From Marinilabiliales bacterium (GTDB taxonomy: Bacteria > Bacteroidota > Bacteroidia > Bacteroidales > ML635J-15): a stretch of 64,000 nucleotides of DNA. The stretch covers positions 558,001 to 622,000 of the forward strand of contig PKTB01000024.1 in NCBI GenBank assembly GCA_002869385.1, written 5' to 3'. The position numbers were made by a program, and so were the translations under genes. The notes under the pieces are model-generated. The model made no database searches, was not told the origin of the DNA, and saw only the letters and a list, made by a program, of their open reading frames with translations. Below, piece by piece: positions 1 through 9,480 of this stretch; position 1 is the stretch's first letter, and every line of letters starts with the position of its first letter.

Positions 1-1234
1 TTATACTACCTAAATCTGTATTACCTTCAGAAAATGATGTGGGACTTATAATATCCACATAACTTGTATCATAATGAGCACCAACATGACAATTATTCCA
101 ACCATCATAATTATTTACAAGAGTATAGCTACCAAGTGATGTGTTTTTACTGGCATTCTGATTCCAATATTGAGAGTATTGCCCTAATGACGTATTAAAG
201 CATGCTTGGTCAGGATTAGTTCCATCAATATAGTATAAACAGGAATCTCCAATAGCAATGTTAGATGAAAGAATAGAGTTTGTTATAAGTGGATTAAAAT
301 TAACAAAATCTTTTCCGCAAAAGCTTTGATTAAATAAAGCTCTGTTTCCAATTGCAAGTACTGTTCCAGCGAGAGGATCAATATCTCCTATAACTTCATT
401 TCCAATGCCAATAGACATAGGTGCCAAATAACTATTAGCCTCTCCCGCAGCTTTATATCCAATAGTTATAGTATTTTCATACTCTGAATTAGACAAACTG
501 TAGTTTCCTATGGTTATGACATTATAAGGAGAGAATATATTATTGTTAAGCGTATAATGTCCAATTGCAATATGATCTTGAGCACCTTCTGAACTATAAC
601 TTTAAAAATGACCTAACCCAATGCTATTATTATCTGAGTAAGTATAATTCCCCATCTAAACAGCATATTCAGAATTATAAATATTATTTTCTTTTCCGAT
701 AAAAATATTTTTATTGTCAGATAAGTCATCGTTCTCACCAGCATTTTCTCCAATAAATATAGAATTGCCGGTTTCATGTGGTGTCCATCTTCCAGTTGTA
801 TCTATTGTGTATCGTAAAGTATCGAATACAGAAAAAGAGAAATTCTTATTGTCATCAGTACCAAGAAAATCTGATCCATTCTGACTATTTTTATTCCCAC
901 TTAACTTCCAGTCAATACTGTCGAAAGCAAAAAGATAATCCCATTCACTGCCATCCCATCTGTAAAATGCCTCAAGTAAACCGTTTGATGTTTAGATATT
1001 ATAGATTAAAACACCCTCAGTTGCGCTATTTACAGGCGTTGATAATAAAGTGTCAGTCAGGCTATGTCTTGGGATTATAACTCCATGGCATGAATCTACA
1101 ATATCTAGAATAGCACTTGAGTCTGCGTGATAAACAGTATCACATATAGCAACATTCTGTCCATTTACTTTGCTAGATAAAGATAGCAAAATCGAACATA
1201 TTATTATGTAAAATAGCTTTTTAAATTTTTTTAT
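1..1234 (-). pseudogene. Decayed tail-fibre/YadA-repeat surface protein (3' end outside window)
   Basis: This is a paralogue of the intact gene just upstream (1231-4530). Reading back from 1234, the frame gives a signal peptide (KKFKKLFYIIICSILLSLSS), the conserved N-terminal block (SSAILDIV, GVIIP, ILIYN-like) and then beta-roll repeats of the NxxIGxxxL type. The frame is interrupted by three stops, TAA at 992-994, TAG at 656-658 and TAA at 602-604, with no frameshift between them. The codon where the start should be (1232-1234) is ATA, inside an ATAA overlap with the upstream gene's stop where ATGA would be usual. The C-terminal chaperone domain, if present, lies beyond the window edge. Three stops plus the lost start make this the clearest true pseudogene here. 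Family assignment is by similarity to its neighbour; the natural role of the family is unknown. Confidence 0.8.
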
Positions 1235-4200
1235 CTTTTATCTAATTCACTTATTTTTTCTAGAATAAGTTCATTTTGCTTTTGCAATTCAATTATCTGT
1301 TGTTCTTGTTTTTTAATTGTTATAGTTTGCGATTCGATTATTTCTTGCTGTTCTTGTGTCGCTTTTACTAATGGGACTACAAATTCCGCATATCTGATTC
1401 CGTAATAATCTCCATCATTTTTTGGTACATCAACTCCACTAAAAATATAATCACATTCTTTTGCTGACTGTTCAACTTCCTGAGCAATAAATCCGGTTCT
1501 TGTGATTGAGTAATTAGTTAAATCTGATGACTTATATCTACATGAGTCAGGAATATTTAAGAAATTATTTAATGCATTATTGTTAAAATTATATGTTACA
1601 GGTTTAAGTTTTGTTATAAAATTAATCCCCGGAACGTTTTCCTGAATATTATCTTTAAATCTTCCATCCGAAATTGTTGACCATCCAACCGGACCCCCTA
1701 TGCTTAAAGCCTGAGTTGATAAAGAATTTCCTATTCTAACTTGGTTTGAAGCATTTATATAGGAATTTTGTCCAATAGCAATAGAATAATTAAATGGTGT
1801 TGCGTTAGTATTAGCAGTTGCATTATATCCAATAAAAGTAGAATAGCTAGTAGCCCCATTAATTGAATATCCTGCTCCACCACCTACTGCAGTATTATAA
1901 TTGCCAGTACTAACACCATAAAGAGTCCAACCACCTACACCTGTATTGTAATTCCCTGAAGTAGATGAATAGACGGCACCCCATCCAATACCAACATTAT
2001 AATCACAACTTATATTTGAGTATAAGCTTTTATATCCTACTGAAGAATTGCAATATCCTGTCGTATTATTTAGTAATGACTGATAACCAATAGCTGAGTT
2101 TCTGTAACCACTTGAATTTTGATTAAGGCTTTGATATCCAAAGCTAGTGTTTTCATATCCTGTACTGTTATTTACTAAAGCACTATTCCCAATGGCAGTG
2201 TTTTTTATTCCATTTGTTGTGCTTGTCGGTTGATTGTAATATAACGCAGAGTCTCCAATTGCAATATTATTTGAAATCCATGCAGAACCAGTTGTATAAG
2301 ATTGTGTATTGAGTGCATTATTGCCAATTGCAATATTGTTTGAAGCAGATGTGTTAGAACTTGTGCTGTTTATTCCGATAGAAATATTTTTATACCCTAT
2401 AGAGTTACTATTTAAACTATAATTTCCTATGCTTATATTTTCGTATACGATAGTATTGTTTTGCATGGAGTTATGACCAATTGCAATATTTTTACTTCCG
2501 TTGCTTGTTGTGGTTGGGTTGTTTAAAAATAGTGTTGAATCCCCAATGGCTATGTTATATCCTCCGTTTGTTTGTGAATAAAGAGCATTTGTTCCTAAAG
2601 CAATATTCTCATAAGCACTAATACTTGAAAATAGTGCTTTTCTTCCTAATGAGATATTACCGCCTCCACTTGTATTATTAAACATTGCACTATCTCCAAT
2701 CGCACAATTATAATTTCCGCTTGTATTAGAAAATAATGACTTGTAACCAATAGCAGTATTTGCGTTTCCAATTGTATTCGAATACATGCTTTGAAATCCA
2801 ATTGCACAGTTACTCCCAGCTGTCTGGTTAAATAAAGTCTGATAACCTATCCCAATGCTTTCCCCCATTGTATGATTGTACAAGCTTTGATAACCGATCG
2901 CTATGCCACCAAAATTTTCAAGATTATAAAATGCTTCGTAACCTATTGCAATATTATTGTCAGACATTTGATTGTTGAAGAGTGTTTTATATCCAATCGC
3001 AATATTTCCATTTCCAGTAATATTACTATATAATGCCTGAAACCCCAAAGCACTATTTCCACATCCTGATGAATTTGAATATAAAGATTGAGCGCCGGTT
3101 GCTGTATTCCATGAACCAGTAGTATTGTTTTTCATGGTCTCGTAACCTATAACTGAATTATAGTCAGCTTCATTAACAGATAAGGTAGAATACCCATTTG
3201 CAGTATTGTAGCTTCCATAGTTTTCACTTAAGGATAAAGCACCAGTTGCGGTATTTCTTTCTCCTTCATTGATATACAATGAACGATACCCAATTGCAGT
3301 ATTATCATCACCTAAATTTACAGATAATGCTTGTGAACCAATTGCGGTATTATTACTATAAGTATAACCACTAAACAAGCATAAATATCCAATAGCTGTG
3401 TTGTCATTACCAGTAGCATTATTTGTTAAACTATGAGAGCCAAAAGCTGTATTATTTTTACCAGTGGTATTGTGGCTTAAACTTGCAACACCTACAGCAA
3501 CATTGTTACAACCATTGTTAAAGAAAGTAGGATTGTTCATGCATAATGCAGAATCCCCAATTGCAATATTGTTTGTGTTAAAAGGAATTGTTGAATAAGA
3601 TTGATTGTGAAGTGCAAAATTTCCAATAGCAATATTTTTACTCAAGACAGTATTCCAGTATAAAGACACTTCACCAATTGCAATATTTGATGAGCCAGTT
3701 GTATTATTGTATAAGGGTTGAAAACCAATTCCAATATTTTCACTTCCTTCTGTATTAGCTTTTAGTGATCCATTCACAATTGATATGTTCTTTTCTCCAC
3801 TTGTATTATTATATAATGCTTGATTACCAAGTGCTGTATTGTCGTTACCAGTAGTATTATTTCTCATTGCTGCATTTCCAATTGCAGTGTTATAGCTGCC
3901 ATAATTGTCCCATATGTCATTTTCATTAGAATATAATGCAGAATCTCCAATCGCAATATTGAACTCACCTTCCGTAATGTTTTTACCTGATTGATTACCT
4001 AAGAAAATATTGTTATTGTCCGTATGCGTATCATTTTCACCAGCTCCTTCGCCAATAAAAATTGAGTTACCTGTATTTAGAATTTCAAGTTGTCCTTGTG
4101 TTGTAAAGCGTGCTCTTATTGTGTCATTTGTTCTTATGTCTAAATCCTGATTGTCAAGTGTCCCTATAAAGTGTGTTCCATTGATGGTGCCGGTATTTCC

Positions 4201-4530
4201 ACCAATTTTCCAGTCTCGTGATTGTTCTCCGATAAAGAATTTTGCCCATTTGCTTCCATCCCAGTAGTAATATCCTGGTACCACATCGCCGGTTGTAGCT
4301 GTATTATAAATCATAAGTCCTGTTGCAGGATTAGTAACAGGGGCTTCGGTATCTGAATTTGTTAATGCAATACGAGGAATAAGAAGTCCTTTATTTGAAG
4401 ACCTTATATCCAGTATTGCACTTGCATCAGGAGTAAACTCGCTATCTCCTATGGCAACGCTCTGTGCTCTCAATCCGGCAAAAGAGAGCAATCCCAAAGC
4501 AAGTAGAATCGGAATTTTTTTAACAATCAT
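1231..4530 (-). CDS. Tail-fibre-domain surface protein with YadA-like repeats and intramolecular chaperone domain
   Basis: The product is about 1,099 residues and I find no internal stop. ATG at 4530 (MIVKKIPILLALG) begins a clean signal peptide, so I prefer it to the upstream TTG. After the export signal comes a block common in Bacteroidota tail-fibre proteins (DASAILDI, GLLIPRIALT, YYYWDGSKW). It is followed by about 43 tandem repeats of 16-22 residues of the form NxAIGxxALxxNTxG, resembling the YadA/trimeric adhesin head. The C-terminus is a Peptidase_S74 (endosialidase chaperone) domain: SDGRFKDNI, then GFIAQEVE, then a coiled coil. In this family the chaperone assists trimer folding and is often cleaved off. 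It is probably an exported trimeric fibre, but no T9SS sorting domain is visible. It is the best-preserved member of a tandem set with 1-1234 and 6404-8665. The ligand is unknown. Confidence 0.85.
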   Translation of the reverse strand: MIVKKIPILLALGLLSFAGLRAQSVAIGDSEFTPDASAILDIRSSNKGLLIPRIALTNSDTEAPVTNPATGLMIYNTATTGDVVPGYYYWDGSKWAKFFIGEQSRDWKIGGNTGTINGTHFIGTLDNQDLDIRTNDTIRARFTTQGQLEILNTGNSIFIGEGAGENDTHTDNNNIFLGNQSGKNITEGEFNIAIGDSALYSNENDIWDNYGSYNTAIGNAAMRNNTTGNDNTALGNQALYNNTSGEKNISIVNGSLKANTEGSENIGIGFQPLYNNTTGSSNIAIGEVSLYWNTVLSKNIAIGNFALHNQSYSTIPFNTNNIAIGDSALCMNNPTFFNNGCNNVAVGVASLSHNTTGKNNTAFGSHSLTNNATGNDNTAIGYLCLFSGYTYSNNTAIGSQALSVNLGDDNTAIGYRSLYINEGERNTATGALSLSENYGSYNTANGYSTLSVNEADYNSVIGYETMKNNTTGSWNTATGAQSLYSNSSGCGNSALGFQALYSNITGNGNIAIGYKTLFNNQMSDNNIAIGYEAFYNLENFGGIAIGYQSLYNHTMGESIGIGYQTLFNQTAGSNCAIGFQSMYSNTIGNANTAIGYKSLFSNTSGNYNCAIGDSAMFNNTSGGGNISLGRKALFSSISAYENIALGTNALYSQTNGGYNIAIGDSTLFLNNPTTTSNGSKNIAIGHNSMQNNTIVYENISIGNYSLNSNSIGYKNISIGINSTSSNTSASNNIAIGNNALNTQSYTTGSAWISNNIAIGDSALYYNQPTSTTNGIKNTAIGNSALVNNSTGYENTSFGYQSLNQNSSGYRNSAIGYQSLLNNTTGYCNSSVGYKSLYSNISCDYNVGIGWGAVYSSTSGNYNTGVGGWTLYGVSTGNYNTAVGGGAGYSINGATSYSTFIGYNATANTNATPFNYSIAIGQNSYINASNQVRIGNSLSTQALSIGGPVGWSTISDGRFKDNIQENVPGINFITKLKPVTYNFNNNALNNFLNIPDSCRYKSSDLTNYSITRTGFIAQEVEQSAKECDYIFSGVDVPKNDGDYYGIRYAEFVVPLVKATQEQQEIIESQTITIKKQEQQIIELQKQNELILEKISELDKR

Positions 4531-4557
4531 TGTTTTAATATTTAAAATGCTATCTAA

Positions 4558-4565
4558 CAAATTTA
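4558..4565 (-). promoter_or_regulatory. Predicted -7 box, TAAATTTG
   Basis: This matches the Bacteroidota TAnnTTTG consensus about 28 bases before the ATG at 4530. I see no clear -33 TTG at the right spacing. Confidence 0.45.
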
Positions 4566-4658
4566 CAAAAACTTATTTAAACTAAAAAGATGTTTATAAA
4601 ATGAATACGAACCCGCAGCAATACTACGGATTCATATTAAACTCTCTTAAAGTTTCCG

Positions 4659-5786
4659 CTAATCTCTCCTTACACACCTTACTTTTCTTGAAAAGTTTTT
4701 GCCATCATCAATCTGAGTTCCATTATTAAAATTTATTTCTTTAGCTAAGTTTGAGCCAGATTCTGTACTACTCCAATACAATCCTGATGAAGGCATATCG
4801 ATTGTAGCCTGATTTTTATACATTGCATCTAATTCGTCAATTGAAGGTAAATACCAATCATCGTAACCATAAGATACTAAATTAGCACATACACTTGCAG
4901 CATATTCTCCTTCACCTTCACTAACAACTATCAGATCTGTGTTTGACGATCCGTCTGTTGAACTTGTTGCACCAGCTGAGACACCCTGAGTTCCCCAAAT
5001 AACGCCATCACTGTTATCGACTGGGTAAATGTACATCGTGCCATTAAAATCGACAGATTTTAAGTCTACATTGGTTTTCCAGTATGGTTTATTGTTATCT
5101 ATATCCCACTCCATAGAATATGTTGCCAATGGTTCAGTTGTTGGAGCTACTATTTTAACCCATTCTGAACCATTATAGTATGACATATCTCCTTCAGCTA
5201 CATCAGTCGGCATTTCAATTTCGTTGTTAGGATCTCCATCAAGCTCTGTAAACTCTGAAATAAAACCTTCATCATTAGTTAATTCACTTAAGTTTTCAGG
5301 AATAGTTGGCTGATTCGTTAAATCATTATAATCTCCTGAGAAATCGTCAGTTGCATCTTTGTCCCAGTTATCAAAAGCTGTCTCATCTCAAACTATATTA
5401 AGATTTTCAACAGTTTCAGCAGTTTTTGAATGCAATGCATATGGCACACTTAATAATTGACTTGTTCCCATTTCGGTTCCGTCTAGCCATATTTGAATAA
5501 AATAGTCATCTCCTGACCAATCAATTGCATCTAAAGGTTCTATTGTTCCTATTACAAGATTAATTTGGCCATAATCATTGGTTGAAGCAGCATGAGTCTC
5601 GCTAAATACTTCTGTTCCTTCAGCTGATCCCTGAATTATCTTAACGTCAATGCTTACATCTTCGTTTAACAATACATTTCCTAAATTATCGTGTAAAACA
5701 GCCTGATAATTTATCATTAAAGGTGATTGTGCAAAAATTGCTAATGTTATAATTGCAAATAATGCTGATAAAATTGCTTTTTTCAT
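4659..5786 (-). pseudogene. DUF1566-type surface protein interrupted by one TGA
   Basis: The frame encodes a signal peptide (MKKAILSALFAIITLAIFAQ) and then an N-terminal domain common in Bacteroidota extracellular proteins (INYQAVLHD, GYDDYFIQIWLDG-like, LLSVPYALHS). A linker follows (WDKDATDDFSGDYNDLTNQP), and the protein ends in a DUF1566 domain (YDDWYLPSIDELDAMY, YWSSTES, RKVRCVRRD). Codon 133 is TGA (5388-5390), between ENLNIV and DETAFDNWD. Both sides are in the same frame and the linker reads smoothly across the stop, so one gene of 376 codons is the parsimonious reading. If the stop is real, translation yields only the N-terminal 132 residues and loses the DUF1566 domain. The domain's function is unknown; it occurs in adhesin-like proteins of other bacteria. 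Confidence 0.75.
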
Positions 5787-5798
5787 TTTCTTAAATTT

Positions 5799-6287
5799 TT
5801 ATTGATTTTTAATAATTTTAAATGTTCTCATTATTCTATTCTCCTGCTTAATACTTATTAAAAATATTTCTGAGGAATATTGGTTTAAGCTTAATTGTGT
5901 CTTTGATCCTGAGATTTCTTTTTTATCAATAAGCCTCCCTGTAATATCTGTGATTTCAATTATACCGTGTGTGAAATCTTCATTGTTAATATCAATATAC
6001 ACAAGATCACTAGTTGGATTTGGATACATGCTAATATTTACTTCAGATGTAATATCAGAGGTAATATCAGTGAATGAATAGGTATTTTGCTGAAATCCTT
6101 GAGTAATAATTGCGTTATCTGAGGATATTGTGCTAATCGCAGTTTGCCCAAGAGTCCAGTTGATACTGAGGTTTTCATTTGTGTATTCTGTTCCAGCGCT
6201 GTTTACAGAGCTTTTGCTAATTTCCTGAGCTGTTAAAAGCCCCGGGACGATTGCAAATAATAGTAATTGTAGTACTTTTCTTTTCAT
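5799..6287 (-). CDS. Small T9SS type A sorted protein
   Basis: The product is 162 residues. A signal peptide ends at LLTAQ. The segment after it (SVNSAGTEYTNENLSINWTLGQTAISTI, then ITQGFQQN) is a common N-terminal segment in short Bacteroidota secreted proteins. The last 75 or so residues form a type A Por secretion C-terminal domain (MYPNPTSDLVYID, then ITGRLIDKKEI, ending RTFKIIKNQ), which directs export through the type IX system and attachment to the surface. There is no recognisable catalytic domain. It lies 12 bases upstream of the DUF1566-type gene on the same strand, so the two are probably co-transcribed. Confidence 0.8.
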   Translation of the reverse strand: MKRKVLQLLLFAIVPGLLTAQEISKSSVNSAGTEYTNENLSINWTLGQTAISTISSDNAIITQGFQQNTYSFTDITSDITSEVNISMYPNPTSDLVYIDINNEDFTHGIIEITDITGRLIDKKEISGSKTQLSLNQYSSEIFLISIKQENRIMRTFKIIKNQ

Positions 6288-6403
6288 AATATTTTATTTG
6301 TAATTGTTTACACAACAAAATAAGTATGAAAAGAAAGGTCAAACTGACACTTGGTGGTGAACAGCAAATTATTGAAGTTAAAGTACAGATATTAGATGTT
6401 GAA

Positions 6404-8665
6404 TTATTCTCTCATCAATTTCTCAATCTGTTTCTGTTGAATATCGATAAGCTTTTTTAATTCAATTATATCATTTTGCAGATCTTCGATAATGATTTGT
6501 TGCTCCTGTGTTGCTTTTACAAGAGGTACAACAAATTCTGCATAGCGCAAACCATAAATATCTGAATCGTTTTTAGGAGCATCTACACCACTAAATTCAT
6601 AATTACATTCTTTTGCAGCTTTTTCTACTTCCTGTGCAATAAAACCTGTCCTGATAATGCTCAAATCTCTTGTTGATGATTCACGATTTCTACATGAATC
6701 AGGGATATTGTTAAAATCGTTAAGTTTTTCTTGATCAAAATTGTAAGTAACTGGTCTGAGTTTTGTTATAAATTCTATACCCGGCACATTTTCTTTAACA
6801 TTTACTTTAAATCTTCCATCAGATGTATTTGTCCATGCAACAGGACCTCCGATGCTGGTAGCTGAATAAGTTGAAGAGTTACCAATTCTAACTTGTTGAG
6901 AAGCAGAAATAATCGCTTGAAAACCAATTGCGACACTATAGTTATAGGCAGTTGTGTTATCTATAGCGTTAGAACTATAACCAATAAAAGTAGAATATGT
7001 TGTCCCCGAATTTAAATTTGAACCAGCATACGATCCAAACGCAATATTACCATTACCAGTTGTTATATCATCCAATGAATTATTACCGATTGCAAGATTA
7101 AAATCTCCTGAAGTAATTCTATATAATGGGATATAACCTAAAGCAACATTATATGTTGCTCCATCATATAAACTTGTCCCATACATTGGGCTAATACCTA
7201 TAGCCACATTGTTTGTACAAGTGTTTCTGGCATAATACATAGAAGTATTACCCAATGAAATATTATTATTTCCATTAGTATTAAAGTATGATGCACCATT
7301 GCCTATTGCCAGGTTACCTGTCCCTGTTGAATTCCCTCTCAAACTATTTGATCCGACTGCAATATTACTTTTTCCATTTGCTGTACTTGTTGGTTGATTT
7401 GAATATAATGCTCCGTTACCAATAGCAATATTATCAGAATCGAAATTTGTTCCTGAATTGGTAAATTACATTGTCCTAAGAGCTTGATAACCTATAGATA
7501 TATTGTTGTTTGCATATTCATTTGAAAACATTGATTGATAACCTAAAGCAATATTGTAATCTGCTTCAAGATTATTATAAGCCGATTGATACCCTATTGC
7601 GATATTATAATCACCTTTTGTGTTGTCATACATTGATTGAGAACCTATTGAAGTATTCCCCTCACCTTCTGTATTAGAACGAAGCGACCAGTATCCATAA
7701 GCTGAATTGTAATCAGATGTAGTATTTGATGTCATTGATTGATAACCTGTTGCAGTATTTGATTTTCCGGTAGTGTTTGCATAAAGTGCAGAGTAGCCAA
7801 TTGCAGTGTTATTAATTCCAGTAGATGTAGAAGTTGGTTGATTTTTGTTTAAGGTATTTGATCCTATAGCAGTATTGTTTGAACTCCAAACAGTGTTGCT
7901 ATTATTATAGGATTGAGTTTCCAAACTATTATCACCAATAGCAACATTATTTGATGCCGTTGTATTATTTAACATAGATTGAAATCCTATAGAAACATTA
8001 TTTTGTCCTGTAGTATTAGAGAAAAGTGATTGATACCCAGCACCGGTATTCCAAGAACCTGTTGTATTGCTGAATCCTGAGCTATTGCCAATAAATGAAT
8101 TAAAGAAACCAGATGTATTGGTATTACCGGAATTTTTTCCAATTAATACATTATTGTTATTTGTCAGGTCATCATTTTCGCCTGCGCCTTCGCCGATAAA
8201 AGTTGAAAATCCAGTATTTAGTGTTTCTAATTGTCCTTTTGTTGATAATCTAAGCTTTATACTATTGTTTGTTCTAAAATCCAAATCCTGGGCATCAGTA
8301 GTTCCAATAAAGTAGGTTCCACTTGCCAAACTAGAATTACCACTTGTACCCCACACGTCTTTTTAATTTCCAATAAAAAATCGTAGCCATTCAGACCCAT
8401 CACAATAATAAAATCCGGGAGTTACATCATTTACTGTGGCTGTATTGTAAACAACAAGACTAGTTGCCGGTGAACTTATTGGTGATGCACTGGATGTCTC
8501 TGTTAAGGCAATTCGAGGGATTAAAACACCTTTATCCGTTGAAATTACATCAAGCATTGAACTTGCATCACCATCTACACCACTTGTACTTATCGAAACA
8601 CTTTGAGTATAAGCAGCAGATATTATAAAATAGAATAATAAAGAAAATAAGATTCTCTTTTTCAT
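6404..8665 (-). pseudogene. Tail-fibre/YadA-repeat surface protein with two in-frame stops
   Basis: This is a second paralogue of the 1231-4530 protein, 754 codons when read through. It has a signal peptide (MKKRILFSLLFYFIISAAYTQ), the SSMLDVI / GVLIPRIALTET block, tandem NxAIGxQSL repeats, a Peptidase_S74 chaperone domain (SDGRFKVNVKENVPG, GFIAQEVE) and a C-terminal coiled coil. The stops are TAA at codon 101 (8363-8365) and TAA at codon 400 (7466-7468). Aligned with the intact copy, both fall where that copy has Gln (FFIGEQ, and the ALNTQS repeat), which fits CAA to TAA changes. No frameshift is seen. If the stops are effective, only a 100-residue N-terminal piece is made and the chaperone domain is lost. 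Confidence 0.8.
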
Positions 8666-8701
8666 AGTGGTTTTGTTTTTACATTATTTTTTATTTCATG
8701 A

Positions 8702-8709
8702 CAAAAGTA
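8702..8709 (-). promoter_or_regulatory. Predicted -7 box, TACTTTTG
   Basis: TAnnTTTG match 36 bases before the ATG of the 6404-8665 gene. Confidence 0.45.
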
Positions 8710-8741
8710 TAAATAATTTAAGTTTTTGTTGTTAATATTTA

Positions 8742-8771
8742 GCAAAAAAAGAGCCGCCATATTGGCAGCTC
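8742..8771 (-). terminator. Rho-independent terminator
   Basis: The stem GAGCxGCC/GGCxGCTC (8751-8771) is followed on the minus strand by a T run (8742-8750), just after the stop of the 8796-9395 lipoprotein gene. Confidence 0.75.
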
Positions 8772-8795
8772 TCAACTTATTGAAGTTTTATTCTT

Positions 8796-9395
8796 TTATT
8801 CTTCAGTTTCTTTGTAGACAAAAGTACCATTAACTCTAACGATACCAATCATATCATTATCAGGTTTTTCGTTGTTTAGTTCAAGTGTACCGCAAATAGC
8901 ATCTTCACCAACATACTCGATTGTCACACCACCTTGTTCAGGCATTCCGGAAACCCAGTTAAACCAAACTGTACCATAAGCTGTCGTTAATGTAACACGA
9001 CTCCATTTACCTGTATCATAAGCATGATATCCATAATATCCACCTTCAAGTTTCTCACCATTACGAGCATTAATCTCGATATTAATATCAACTTGCTCAG
9101 GAGTTCTTGCACCAACAAGATCAGCAACTTCATAGTTTGATAGTTTAAGTGAAACAGTTGAGTCATTAATACATTTGTAATCACTTGTTTTTACTTCAAA
9201 TTCTGCCATATTTAGAACTAAAGTATCAGACATTGAATACATATAATCCTGAACAGTAACTGAAATTCCGTTTTCCACTTCACAAACAGGTGCTTTGTCC
9301 TGCTCTTCATCAGTTGTTTTTTCTTCACTTGCTCCACCACATGAAGCTAATGCAAATACAGTTGCTAAACCAATTAATAATAAATTCCTTTTCAT
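8796..9395 (-). CDS. Hypothetical lipoprotein
   Basis: The product is 199 residues. The signal peptide ends in a lipobox (LASC, Cys19) followed by GGASEEKTTDEE, a polar and acidic tether, so it is probably anchored in the outer or inner membrane. The rest is predicted beta-rich (ISVTVQDYMYSMSDTLVLNMAEF, VRVNGTFVYKE) and does not match a family I can name. It is monocistronic by appearance, with its own terminator at 8742-8771. Confidence 0.75.
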   Translation of the reverse strand: MKRNLLLIGLATVFALASCGGASEEKTTDEEQDKAPVCEVENGISVTVQDYMYSMSDTLVLNMAEFEVKTSDYKCINDSTVSLKLSNYEVADLVGARTPEQVDINIEINARNGEKLEGGYYGYHAYDTGKWSRVTLTTAYGTVWFNWVSGMPEQGGVTIEYVGEDAICGTLELNNEKPDNDMIGIVRVNGTFVYKETEE

Positions 9396-9480
9396 AGTTT
9401 TATAATTTTAATTTTAGTAATTAATATTGAAGCTGCAAGATAATAAAAATCATATTAAAAAAATGAAATAAAAATGAATT

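Noticed and set aside
1231..4530. CRISPR array or non-coding tandem repeat
   Set aside because: The repetition is imperfect at DNA level, in frame and encodes one protein with a defined C-terminal domain.
1..8665. Prophage tail genes
   Set aside because: The tail-fibre-type domains occur with signal peptides and no capsid, terminase, portal, lysis or integrase gene is nearby. In Bacteroidota such proteins are common surface proteins.
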